From Parathielavia appendiculata (Eukaryota > Ascomycota > Sordariomycetes > Sordariales > Chaetomiaceae): a stretch of 64,000 nucleotides of DNA. Both the position numbers and the translations under genes were made by a program. Where the stretch lies: NCBI RefSeq assembly GCF_033297405.1, contig NW_026944226.1, positions 569,538 through 633,537 on the forward strand. The letters run 5' to 3'. Numbering within the stretch: the stretch's first letter is position 1; each line of letters begins with the position of its first letter. This document shows positions 44,901-55,544 of the stretch, piece after piece. The notes below the pieces were generated by a model. That model searched no databases, was not told the origin of the DNA, and was given only the letters and a program-made list of their open reading frames with translations.

Positions 44901-45157
44901 GTGTTTCCGAGACTTGTTTGTGTGCTATTGTTTCCGTTGTGCATGCCCGTGTAGCCAGGGAGGCGACTGCGTCCTGTTGTCTGGAGAGAGGACCAAAGGT
45001 TAGCCGGCCACGCGTCAGATGCGAAGGGTGTGACTAGGTAGAGACGTTATGAGGAGAGCAATATTTCCGCGAGCCGCGCCCAGCCTATATCCCCACCCAC
45101 GCGCAGCGCAAGCGAAAATGCATATCCAGGCGGAATAACACTCACATTGGTCGCCAT
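41973..45157 (-). CDS. Pumilio/PUF-family RNA-binding protein (Puf3-like)
   Basis: Sequence-specific mRNA 3'-UTR binding protein repressing or localising transcripts. Six exons: 45146-45157, 44809-44980, 43424-44748, 43083-43361, 42475-43030 and 41973-42412, giving 927 aa. Exon 1 codes only MATN before a GTGAGT donor. The first ~500 residues are Ser/Gln/Pro-rich and disordered. The PUM domain (about 500-845) begins ELKDIWGHIVEFSGDQQ and has about eight repeats, recognisable from blocks such as QASRFIQ, FGNYVMQKLF, YSCRVVQKAL, HGNHVVQQVI, YGCRVIQRFL, FGNYVIQHVL, ASNVVEKCI and FGNYVIQKLV. Two of these blocks are completed only by splicing (CRVVQKALQ and NYVIQKLV), which fixes exons 4-6. The ASNVVEKCI repeat suits Puf3/Pumilio-type recognition of UGUA motifs. 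The C-terminal ~85 residues are low complexity. Which yeast PUF it corresponds to is inferred. Confidence 0.92.
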
Positions 45158-48100
45158 TATGTTAGACGACGGCTCTGTACTCGTAAAATCCATGGGGTGA
45201 GCGAGGCGCAAAGGCCAGATATTGACGGTGTGAAGGTGAGAACGGAAGCCTGTCCGCCCAAGTCTAGGTAGATATGGTACTCGGCGTGAATACGGCAACG
45301 TCGAGGGCGACACGGGGAATCTGTACGTTCGTATGTGTCGAAGGTGTGTTGCGATAATCGGGAGGCGGACCGAATGATGGGGTGCGAAGACAGGCGATCA
45401 TATATGACGGGTGAGAAACCGATGGTCAAAGGATGCGCCTGACAGTCAGAGTGAGGTCAGCACATGTCTAAGAATGAGGCGGGTGGGAAGCCGTAGGTAG
45501 AGGAGTGACGAGGGAGGGTGGTAAGGCTGATGCGTCGCCAACTCGGGAGCAGCTAAGATGAACGTAAGGGAGGTGGGGAGAGGTGGTAGTCTCCGGCGGC
45601 CTGAACTCTTTGACAGGTCGCTAGGACGCAGGAAGCGGGCCCGGCAGAGATGCTAGCGACGGTGCATCCGTACTAGAGAAGGGTTGGATGCCGTGTGTGG
45701 TTGTGCATTGGTGCCTTCTCACCTATTTCGATCGCAAGCGAGCCAGCTGTGACCCGCTAATACACCGTCCAACAAAAGTTCTCTTTCAAACCTCGGGGAC
45801 GTGCGTAGAGAATAAAACTTGGGCTGGAGGGAATGGAATCCGGGTGCTTGACTTGGGATACGTAGCAAAGAGCAACTGAAGCTCTGACTTGTCCCGCTAA
45901 GATTCGAAAGTAGGGCCCCTCTTTCACTCGAGATGGGGGAAGGTTGAGACCCGGAGATGGGATTGGCTGGGGTGCGCCTCGTCGAGTCTGCGACTTTCGC
46001 GCAGCTGGGCGAACACGCGACAGACGGACAAGAGAAATGGAAACAGTGGAGGCCCAGGGCTATCCGGACCTTACCTTTTCAAGCCTGGGCAGGGGAGCGG
46101 CCAGGATGTGTCTAGCTCTAGAGCGCGTTGGTTGGCGGGCCCGATGACCCCAAAATAAGAAGCTTTTGTGGGGGATGTGGGAGCCGTCTCAAGTTCGAAA
46201 GGCTCGGTTGGCCTTTATTTAGGGGGATCGATCGTCTTTCCCAAGGGATGGGGCCGGATGCGGCGTTCAGTTCTCGGCAACCGACACTGACACTGTGCGC
46301 TCGAATCTGTCTGATCCGCCACCATACGGTCACTCGATTGGGCGATGGCGGCTCGCCGTTGCAGGAAATTTTGTTGGTTGTCGGTGATAAATAGCCGACA
46401 GAATGAAATTCAACGTTTGCCGGTGTTGGAACTTCGCGTATGTTGATGTTGAAACCAGGACCGCTGACTGCAACTTGCAGTTACAGACAGCCCAGAACCC
46501 GGGATGGGTGGGGCCGCAGCGTGAGGGCCAGGTTCAGGTTGCTCGACTTCCCGGGCTGTAAGTGACACAAAACCGACGCAACAGTGTGCAACACTCGACC
46601 GCCGGTTGCTTGCCGCATGCAATAATTTCTCGTCCCGTGGGAACCGTTCGGCCACGGTACCGTGCTCTGATGCCCTGTGCGCCTGAAACAGTGAAACCCT
46701 GGCGGAGACTCAGGGTCGTTCTAGGGCCGGACCGGGGCTGGGCCGCCGTGTTTCTGTCAGTCGCATGCGGGAAACAAAGTGAATCTCGGGAGTCGCACTT
46801 GCTCGGCCCCTTGTGCTGGTAGTTACTCGAGTTGTGATCCGTGTTGGGTGACTTTGCTGGTTTTGACGCGATGCTGTTGGCCTAACTCGGGGCGCCAAAC
46901 GGAGTTTTGGGGGCAAGCGATTGGCGATGCGGTGGGCAGGAAGCGACTCGGTACCCAACTGCTGGTATCTGTGCCGCAGTGTGGTGTCTGCGCTTCCAAT
47001 TGTTAGCAAATGGAATGGCAAAAGGCAACCAATACCTGCATAAGGTACCTACATGACTTACCCAAGGTACAGTGCCGCAAGGATGAAGTCGTCGTCTCTG
47101 ATGGCCGAGTCGCTGCTCCAACACACGACGGAAGCGCCCACAAGCGAAACAGAGAGAAAAATGGTTGGAGTTTGGGGTATTTGTAGCAGTGCAGAATCCA
47201 AGGGGTCCGTATGTACACACTCAGATATACATGTTGGCTCGTCGCCTCCCTAGCCGCAAACCAAGGCTCGAGAACAGCTCGGATCCCACTCGATATTCCA
47301 AGGGCGGAAACAGCCTATCTTGTATATCTGGGTGCCCGGGCTCGGAATGGACCGCCGAGCGTTGTGTATTGTATGCAGGGACACAGGCAACCGCCTTGAT
47401 TCGTCGGAGCGTAGTCCGTACTCGGTACTCGACAAACGGGACTCTCCAGCGACTGTCCCTGTGCAAGAGGGTGGCAGCAGGAAAGAGGGCAGAATCTGGC
47501 GTCAGATAGCGCAATGCTTTCGGACGTGTGGTGCGACAGCGCGTGCTCCCTCTCATCCCTCTTTCGGACGATCCATGCTGTCATTGGCATGGGCAATTTG
47601 GATACTTCTTGTTTCCCTGTGTGGATGTGCGCCCCTAGTGAGGCACGGGATGCCACCGGTAGTTTCCATCTTCACCCTCTTAAACTCAAAGCTGCATGCC
47701 CGACGTCAGAATGCAGGAATGCAGTTCATCTCTGTACCTTGCCGGCCCGAGAAGCTCAAGCAGGATCTTACACAAGTTGTCTCGAGTTCCTATCTCCTTC
47801 GCCCCCCCTGATCCATCTCGACGCCGCCTCGACACTCCCCTGGGTCTGCTGAATCTGGGGAATCTCCAAGCCGCCTCCCGCCTCCCGTTTTGTGAAACCT
47901 GCCCACATTTTTGACTTGTCTGCTTAGATGGTTACTGGTTCAGGGTGGAAACTCAGCCTCCTCAACTCTGTGCCACACTCAATGTTACCCTCTGGATCTG
48001 GGGGCGGTTCTAGCTCAAGTCCCTTTGCACGACCGCCTTTGTGTTGAGTCGGGTGTCACACAGCCCTTCCGGTGTGAGGGTGCTCTGCGATCCGTTGCGC

Positions 48101-50411
48101 CGTCTCTCTGTGCCTGACAAACGCCGCAGCTTGAGGATACACTTCGGCTCTCACCGCAACATGCTCTCTTAATCGGTCCTCCCTTGATCTTTGCCGAGGC
48201 ATCGGCATTGCTGAAGACGTTTAACAGCTCGCCGGTCACAAAGTGTGGCCTGTTTCAAGGCACGGAGACAAACTTCGACAACCGACTACCGAAGGGATAA
48301 TGGCGGATTGATAGCTAGAGCCGGCATTCTGCCACATGGATGTCGCTTGGGAAACCGTCTGTGGGGTGTGCCAGCTAGTGACAAAGGGCAACGGCTGCGA
48401 AGCCCTTGAAAACATCCCGAGTCATCTCGATGCTCGAAACTGCAGGCCAAATTTGATGGTACCGCAAGGCCGGCTAGCTTCCGGGGAGCTGGTCTGTCCT
48501 CTCTTCATATGTCTCACCGTCCGGTGGGCGACGTCAACCGAAGGCACCCTTGCGCTGAACAACGGTCAGTCTCGATTATCCGGAAATCCAAACGAATTGG
48601 TCGAGTTCGATCGCAGCCCGGTTTTTCTGGTTGCTGAGAGCTGTACGGTCACTGGACCTGGGGTTCCTGCCAGCTTGCCTGTGCAAAACGCTCGATTCAT
48701 GGACGTTTGTTGAACGGTCCCCGTTCAGCCTTCCAACTTAATGCACCGCTGGACTTCTTCTCTCCCTCGCGTACTTCCCGGAGACAAATCACCAAAACCA
48801 AAGATACCTATCGCATCAAGGACCAGCGCCGACACGATACACGACTACCTAGAGCGCAACGTCTGCCTCACCTCAAACACTGCATCGTCAGAGCACAAGC
48901 ATTTGCCACGAGCTCCTTATGTCCGGGGACGGCGGCGTGACCTTTGGGGTAGCGGCGTTACCGTATCACAATTCGATGACAGCCTCTGACGCGAGGATAT
49001 GTAACGAGAGACGTGGTCCCCGGAGGGGAGGAGGGGGGGTTGTTGCCAGGTGACACAGACCTGACAAGGAAATAAGGGCCGTATGGCTTGGTAGGCACGT
49101 CAACGTTTCGATGCGTCATTTCGCGGCCCGTGTCTCGGTTGATATGACATGTACACCTCACGGGTCGCCTGTCCTCGTTTGTCTTCTGTCTTCCCATATC
49201 AATCGCCAGTCAGTCATGGGCGACTCGACCGACTGGATCCAGACTGTGAGGCTTCCCTCAAGGCCTTCATTCCGATTTGATGGGCAAGCACAGTCAATCA
49301 GACAGCTGCCTGGGATGGATGGGCGGCGCGCAGTTGAGTATGAGTCCCGCTGTAGGAGGATGGTCGCGGCTGATGTCGTCAAGGCAACGTCTGAATTTCG
49401 TCCTTCCACAGCCAGATGAAGACTTAAGAGCTGGCCGACGACGCGGCCGATGGGATCCGCTCGCGGCACCATGGAACCGGACGAGCTGGGCGGCTGCCTT
49501 CTGCAGTCGCCTCTTCTCTCTACGGAGTAAGCTGTACGGATAGGGAACGGCATTCTTATGAACAAAGGACTCTTGAGTTTTGAACATGCTCAGGAGAGAT
49601 ACGACACAACCGCATTCTCCACCGAAAATAAAGTTGCGGAATGAGCGGATGGATGTTTCTTCATGCTAACCGGAGCAGTTGCCAAACCAAACGGTGAAGA
49701 TGGAGGCCCTGGTCCCTGCGCCTCGGGAAGATCCTTTGGCAGCCCTGGGCCAGGCGGTTGACGCACGAGCCAGGGCAGAATCCGCAGCTCTGGACAGGGG
49801 TCGACTGGGCAGCTGTCAAATTGAGACCCGCCAGGATATGAGCATGCAGAGTCCATGATTGGCTACCTGTTGAATGGGCGGGGCAGTTCATCCCAATCCA
49901 ACGATTTCGCTTGAAGGGGAGCGCTTGTGTGCTTCTCCCCTGACGAGGCGGTGGGCGGTACGGAGTACTTGTGCAAGCCGTCGCCTGCCCAGCTCTCACC
50001 TCCTCTCTTTTTCCATCTCACCATCTCGCCGGCGTCAGCAACTCAGGGAATTGCTCCTGCCATTCTTTCCGTCACTCTTTCCCTTCTGGGAATCCGTTTT
50101 GGTATCGGCTTCACTCTTTTAGTCGACTTCCGTCCCATCATTTACTCGATGCGATTCCCGTGACGCGATATTTACACGCCAGCCCGACAGCCCTTTGACG
50201 AGCAGCCCTTGGGTAGGTCGGCATCCCTTATTCCGTCGTGCATCTGGCGTGTACTGCTTCTCAATATGCAACAAAGGAAGGGGTAAACTTGATGCTGACG
50301 ATCAGTCTCGAATTTTAGAGCTTCAGCAGTCCATACACAATCGCTATACCGTCTGCAGGTTACGCAGACACAACACTCTTTGGATCAGCCAAACCACACT
50401 CATTATTCAGC
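45158..50411. other. 5.2 kb gene-poor region
   Basis: No frame here shows a recognisable domain, and none extends through plausible splice sites. Frames reach only about 163 codons and overlap in all six frames, as expected for GC-balanced non-coding DNA. The right part (49.9-50.4 kb) should hold the promoter of the small membrane-protein gene. The left part lies upstream of the Pumilio start and may include a long leader. TACGGAGTA motifs occur at 49521-49529 and 49959-49967. A non-coding RNA or fast-evolving gene cannot be excluded. Confidence 0.5.
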
Positions 50412-50954
50412 ATGGACTCGTTCTCGAGGCTCATCTCCCGGGGCGCCGAGCAGACCAGCGACAATAGCAATGTCATCAACCTGCTGATCGCCCTCCTCGT
50501 CGTCGTCTTCGTCGGCTTGATTGCGTTCGCACTCCTCGTTCTGCTGCGGAGGATGCGCAGGCAGAAGCAGATGATGGAGACGCTGCCGCAGTATCAGGAC
50601 GTCAAGCGGACAGGCAATCACCGGCGGCTCACCATCCAGACGGGCAACGGGCACGGCCGGTCCAGCGTCATTGTCCTCAACGGTAACGGGCAGCCGATGC
50701 TAGCGAACCCGCACTCTCCGCCGCACTCGCCCGATAACGTGCCCGAGATCCACATCACGTTCCCCGACGAGCAGGACGAGCAGGGCCGGCCCAAGAGCGG
50801 CCGGGTCGTCGTCGTCAGGGTCGGCGAGACCACGGTCGGCCTCGAGCCCCTGCACGACGAGCAGCTCCCCGCCTATGAAAAGGAGAGCAAGACGCAGTTC
50901 TACGCCCTCGACATCGACAAGATTGGCGGCTTGAAGGAGAAGGAGTTCCACTAA
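50412..50954 (+). CDS. small single-pass membrane protein with LPxY motifs, unknown function
   Basis: Single exon, 180 aa. I do not recognise an orthologue by name. An N-terminal ~22-residue polar segment (MDSFSRLISRGAEQTSDNSN) precedes one hydrophobic helix (INLLIALLVVVFVGLIAFALLVLL). A basic stretch follows (RRMRRQKQMM), so the tail is probably cytosolic. The tail has two LPxY sequences, TLPQYQDV just after the membrane and QLPAYEKE near the C-terminus. LPxY and PPxY are Rsp5/Nedd4 WW-domain ligands, and short single-pass proteins with such motifs often act as ubiquitin-ligase adaptors (yeast Rcr1/Rcr2 type). That function is inference. The middle of the tail has SPPHSPDNVPEIHITFPDE and VVVVRVGETTVGLEPL, which look conserved and folded rather than random. 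The start is supported by the membrane helix directly downstream. Confidence 0.75.
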   Translation: MDSFSRLISRGAEQTSDNSNVINLLIALLVVVFVGLIAFALLVLLRRMRRQKQMMETLPQYQDVKRTGNHRRLTIQTGNGHGRSSVIVLNGNGQPMLANPHSPPHSPDNVPEIHITFPDEQDEQGRPKSGRVVVVRVGETTVGLEPLHDEQLPAYEKESKTQFYALDIDKIGGLKEKEFH

Positions 50955-52262
50955 AAAGCCGCAACAACACACAACGAGTCTGGCAAAGCACAATCACTCA
51001 AGAGAGATTGTGTCTTTCGGCAAATAATAGAACTGCGATCTTCTCTCCTTTCGGCCGACGAAACGAGCTGGCCATCCTTACGATTTTGATGGGCGTGCGG
51101 AGTTGCGACGAACGGACAGGGAAACGAAACAAAAGATACCATCATACACACGCCGGGCCACCACCCATCTTCTCTTTCTTAATTTCGTGCGCTCTCGGCG
51201 TGCCGCCCTGGCATCCCAAAGACCGTTTGGGGAGGTTTCCCGTTTTCTCTTTTGGTGGACTGGTTGGGTGAGCATTGAGACGAGATTCCTCGGTACATAA
51301 GGCGATGCTGCCGTGGACACCGGCCCAGTACATTCGACAGTACATGCTTCTGGGTGGGTAGTTTGAGGCGGGTAACAGCTCCAGCTGAATATATCTGAGA
51401 CGCATTGATAGGCAGCCTTGGACGGGCTTGTGGCATATTTCGTACGGACATATTCTTTCGTATTGTATAATTACTATTCGACTTCTTGAGGTCGTATTGT
51501 TATTCCTCCTACTTTGTCGATGGTGGCCCGTACTCCCATTTTCCTGGCCTTTTCCCGGGCCTTCGGGCGGAGATAGGCAGAAGACGGGGGAGCGGGATGA
51601 GTTGCCAAACCGTCGGTTTTGTTCTCGAGGCTTCAACTGCCAGGTGGATATCGTCGATAGCAAGAGCGTAGATCACCGTCAGCAACGACTATTGAAGTGT
51701 CACCTGGATCAAAGTTCTTAGCGCCTGTTCATCAACGGAAGTGGCCAGCCCTGCTGGCTTGAAGCCACATCAAAACGAACTGCATATAAACTGGGCAGAA
51801 CTCCAAGGTTGTAAGATCAAACCTGAAAAGAAGCAACAACCACTTCAGGGCTCAATTGACCTTTATGGCCGTTTAGGGCTCAAAGGGTTAGGGTACGGTA
51901 TTCGGTACGGTATTTCTCCATCATTCCAAATAACGGATGGTGGGGATAAGGTTATCTCATTCGGTCGCTGAGTCCAGAAAACCGCGACTCCAAACTAGAA
52001 ATCCCCAACCCTCGAAATGGCGCATTCCCTTCCCATTGAAGCTCCTGTGTAAACCTTCGCGAGTCCCATGGCAGCCGGAGATTGCCTTTGAGCCAGACTC
52101 TGCATCATTTTCTTTGCTCGTTCGCTTGCTCGTCTCTCATTTCACTTCCTTTCCTGGATATTCAGTTCTTCCTTCTCGTCGTCTCCTTTATCAAGTTAAC
52201 TCTTGTCCCTCGGCTTGATACCCCATCGTCTTTTGCGATCCTCAAACCACCCCATTGCCACG
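50955..52262. other. intergenic, no gene recognised
   Basis: Flanks of the small membrane protein and promoter of GPI13. GGGTTAGGG at 51885-51893 is a single telomere-like unit, not an array. The 52080-52200 stretch is pyrimidine-rich (TTCC, CTCTC), probably the GPI13 leader. Confidence 0.5.
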
Positions 52263-55200
52263 ATGCCATCTTCACAACCTCCACCAAGCACAAATGCCTC
52301 CCCCCCACCCGACTACAAGACCATCGCGTCGCAATTCGCGGCCGCGAAGCGTATCAAAGAGGCCGAAGACAAGAAGAAGAAGAAGGCCCAAGCCAGCTCC
52401 ACTGTGCATAATCCAGAGTCGACGGAACAAAAACTACAACAACTACAACAAAAACACCAAGAAGAAGAGATAACCGCGCGGGAACAGCGGCACGGCCGCC
52501 TCGAAGTAGCCCGCAAGAGGACCTACCAGTCCCGCTGGGCATGGACGGCGTCCTTCTGGGTCTGGTTGCTATGCGTCCACGCGGTTGGCATCGCCTACTT
52601 CACGAGTGGCTTCCTGCTGACGCGCCTGGTGCTTGAGGAGAAATCGGCGTGCGACGCCCCGCCGACGGCGACAGATCCCCTGCTGCTGCTGCCCGCCTGG
52701 GAGGGCCGGGGTACTGTGGATGGCGGGTGTTGGCACCCGCGGATGTTTGAGCGCGCCGTCGTCGTGGTCATTGACGCGCTGCGGTACGATTTTACCGTGC
52801 CGGTCGAGGACAACGCGGCGTTTCACAATGCCTTTCCGTTCATGTGGGAGACGGCGGTCAGGGACCCCGGGAAGGCTTTCCTGAGGCCGTTTATTGCCGA
52901 CCCGCCGACCTCGACGCTGCAGAGGTTGAAGGGATTGACGACGGGGACGCTGCCGACGTTTGTAGACTTGGGGAGTAGCTTCTCCGGGACGGCGATCGAG
53001 GAGGATAATCTACTGATGCAGCTGAGGGATGCCGGGAAGAGGATTGTGCATCTGGGGGACGATACCTGGGAGGCGCTGTTTCCGGGGTACTTTGAGGGGA
53101 ATCTCAGCCGGGCGTACGACAGCTTCAATGTTTGGGACTTGCACACGGTGGATAACGGGGTTATGGAGCACATCTTCCCGCTGATGAGCAGGAAGAGCGA
53201 GTGGGATTTGCTGATCGGGCACTGCCTGGGTGTCGACCACGCCGGTCACCGTTATGGGCCGGACCATCCCGAAATGACCAAGAAACTGCGCCAGATGGAC
53301 AGCTTCATCCGCGATCTGGCGGCGACCATGGACGACAAGACGGTTCTGGTCGTGATGGGCGACCACGGAATGGATAGCAAGGGAGACCACGGCGGCGAGA
53401 GCGACGACGAGGTCGAGGCTGCTCTGTGGATGTACTCCCCTAAAGGTATCTTTGGCCGCACGAAGCCAGAGTATGTCACACCACCAGCTACCGCCAAGAT
53501 ACGGCCCGTCAACCAAATTGACCTTGTGCCCACGCTGGCGCTCTTGATGGGCATCCCCATTCCATTCAACAACCTCGGACGGCCAATCGAGGAGGCTTTT
53601 GCGGGTGCTGCCGGTACCTCCTGGGCCAACCTGGTTGCGGCGGAGAGAGTGACTGCCGCTGGCATCAAGCGGTACCAAACGGCGTATTTCACTGCGCGAG
53701 GTATCGAGGACTCTACCGGGCCCGGATCGCCCGGTGAGCTATGGGACAAGGCTGAAGACCTGGTTCCCCAGGGCAAGAAGCAAGACTGGCCTGTAATCTT
53801 TAGGGCTTTCGCCGCATACCAGGAGGCAACGCTGCAGAAATGCAAGAGCCTGTGGGCCAGGTTCGACCTCAAAAATATGGCCATTGGTATCTCGGTCATG
53901 GCACTTGGTGTTATTGTTCTCCTTGTCTATGTCTCTAGGGGAGATGATGACGATGTCATTGAAGACGAGGAGCTGGATCTCGCAGAAAAGAGTCTGGAAC
54001 TCCAGGGAGTGAAGGCTGACGTGGAAGCAACTCCCTCTGATACACTCGACAAGCGCCTGGTCGGTGCCGCACTGCTTGGCGCTCTCCCTGGGTTCATTGG
54101 CGGAGTCGTATCCTCCCTCGTCTCGGGAGCTGGCGACTGGTATCGCGGATCAGGCATTGCGGCTCTGACGAGTACCGCCGCGGTCTTGGTATCGATGCAC
54201 GAGGTCCAGGAGACTGTGCTGAGCATTGTTCCCAGGACACTGTGGGGATGGATGGCGGTTGTCTTCACCGTCAGCCAGTCCGTCGGCTTTGCATCGAATT
54301 CGTACACAATCTGGGAGGATTCTATCCTTCTGTTCTTCATCACGACCTTTGGCTTTGTCAGCGCGCTAGCAGCGCTCCGGATCCCTTCCCGCGCCGATCG
54401 CTACCTGGCCATCTACCACTCGGTCGTCTTCATCCTTCTCGGCCGCCTTGCCTCGTTCTCCAAGCTCTGCCGCGAGGAGCAGATGCCGTACTGCACATCG
54501 ACCTACTATGCGTCCGCAACGTCCTCCACCTCGGCCCCTTGGCAGCTGCTGATCCCCTTTCTCGTCTGCATCATCCTCCCATCCATCCTCAAGGCCTACC
54601 TCCAACCCTCCAGGTCCTACGAGGGCCTCGCGCCAACCTGGATCGGCTACGTCTTCCGCACCGGCCTCCTCATGTCCGCGCTCTACTGGCTCCTCGACGC
54701 GGCTGACAACGGCAACTGGATCCCCGGCCTTCCCGACAAGACTATCAAGAACATCAGCGTCTACACGGCCCAGATGGTCCTGGGCCTCGCCCTCGTCGCC
54801 GGCACGACAGCCTTCATCTGGGCGCCCCCCTGCGTCTCCATCGTCACGTCGGCCTCCCCGACCGACTCCACAAAGGCCCAGGTCGCCATCCTCGGCTACG
54901 GCAACGCCCACGGCGCACGCTACCTTCTCCTGCCCCTCAACCTCCTCGCAGCCTGCATCCTCCTCTCCAAGCCCATGGGCGCCGGCGCGCTGGGTCTCAT
55001 GGCCTGGCAGATCCTCGCCCTCCTAGAGATCCTCGACCTCAACAACCTCGCCGCCACGTCCTCCCCCATCGGCCCCGTCATGCTCGCCGTCCTGGGAACA
55101 TTCCACTTCTTCAAGACAGGCCACCAGGCCGTGCTGTCTTCCATCCAGTGGGACGCGGCCTTCATCCCGCTTTTCACCATCCGATACCCCTACTCACCCC

Positions 55201-55544
55201 TGATCGTCACCCTCAATACTTTTGCTGGCCAGATCCTCGCAACCGCCGCCGTCCCCTTACTTGTCCTCTGGAAGGCCTCCCCGAAAAAACGCGGCCTGCT
55301 CGACGCCGTCAGCCGCCGCGCCCTGGCCGGGTTTGTCGCGTACTTCGCCGTCGAGTGTCTAGCGACCATGGCCTGGGCAGGGTATCTGCGCCGGCACCTG
55401 ATGCTGTACCGCGTGTTTGGCCCGCGCTTCATGACGGCGGCCGTGGTGCTGCTCGTGGTGGATATCGTGGGGATCCTGGTGGCGCTGGCGGGCGTGAGGT
55501 GTAATACGATGGCGATCGGGGAGGTTTTTGGGTGGGCGGAGTAG
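52263..55544 (+). CDS. GPI13: GPI ethanolamine phosphate transferase 3 (Gpi13/PIG-O)
   Basis: ER membrane enzyme adding phosphoethanolamine to the third mannose of the GPI precursor, the group later linked to protein. Single exon of 1093 aa. I use ATG 52263 (MPSSQPPPSTN) rather than the TTG 20 codons upstream. A Lys/Gln-rich cytosolic N-terminus (KKKKKAQ, QLQQLQQKH) precedes the first membrane helix (about 93-120, TASFWVWLLCVHAVGIAYF). The lumenal alkaline-phosphatase-like domain holds the metal ligands: VVVVIDALRYD (D171), the Thr-rich nucleophile region GLTTGTLPTF, GVDHAGHRYGPDH and VVMGDHGMDSKGDHGG. From about residue 535 there are many membrane helices (for example MAIGISVMALGVIVLLVYV and the TALLLVVDIVGILVALAG-like end). 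Length matches the family. Its product would serve the GPI-anchored protease at 35.8 kb. Confidence 0.95.
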   Translation: MPSSQPPPSTNASPPPDYKTIASQFAAAKRIKEAEDKKKKKAQASSTVHNPESTEQKLQQLQQKHQEEEITAREQRHGRLEVARKRTYQSRWAWTASFWVWLLCVHAVGIAYFTSGFLLTRLVLEEKSACDAPPTATDPLLLLPAWEGRGTVDGGCWHPRMFERAVVVVIDALRYDFTVPVEDNAAFHNAFPFMWETAVRDPGKAFLRPFIADPPTSTLQRLKGLTTGTLPTFVDLGSSFSGTAIEEDNLLMQLRDAGKRIVHLGDDTWEALFPGYFEGNLSRAYDSFNVWDLHTVDNGVMEHIFPLMSRKSEWDLLIGHCLGVDHAGHRYGPDHPEMTKKLRQMDSFIRDLAATMDDKTVLVVMGDHGMDSKGDHGGESDDEVEAALWMYSPKGIFGRTKPEYVTPPATAKIRPVNQIDLVPTLALLMGIPIPFNNLGRPIEEAFAGAAGTSWANLVAAERVTAAGIKRYQTAYFTARGIEDSTGPGSPGELWDKAEDLVPQGKKQDWPVIFRAFAAYQEATLQKCKSLWARFDLKNMAIGISVMALGVIVLLVYVSRGDDDDVIEDEELDLAEKSLELQGVKADVEATPSDTLDKRLVGAALLGALPGFIGGVVSSLVSGAGDWYRGSGIAALTSTAAVLVSMHEVQETVLSIVPRTLWGWMAVVFTVSQSVGFASNSYTIWEDSILLFFITTFGFVSALAALRIPSRADRYLAIYHSVVFILLGRLASFSKLCREEQMPYCTSTYYASATSSTSAPWQLLIPFLVCIILPSILKAYLQPSRSYEGLAPTWIGYVFRTGLLMSALYWLLDAADNGNWIPGLPDKTIKNISVYTAQMVLGLALVAGTTAFIWAPPCVSIVTSASPTDSTKAQVAILGYGNAHGARYLLLPLNLLAACILLSKPMGAGALGLMAWQILALLEILDLNNLAATSSPIGPVMLAVLGTFHFFKTGHQAVLSSIQWDAAFIPLFTIRYPYSPLIVTLNTFAGQILATAAVPLLVLWKASPKKRGLLDAVSRRALAGFVAYFAVECLATMAWAGYLRRHLMLYRVFGPRFMTAAVVLLVVDIVGILVALAGVRCNTMAIGEVFGWAE

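Noticed and set aside
51871..51893. Telomere-like GGGTTAGGG
   Set aside because: Only one or two TTAGGG units in 23 bases; this is not an interstitial telomeric array.
52203..52262. 20-codon extension of GPI13
   Set aside because: It begins with TTG; the first ATG (52263) gives the expected cytosolic N-terminus.
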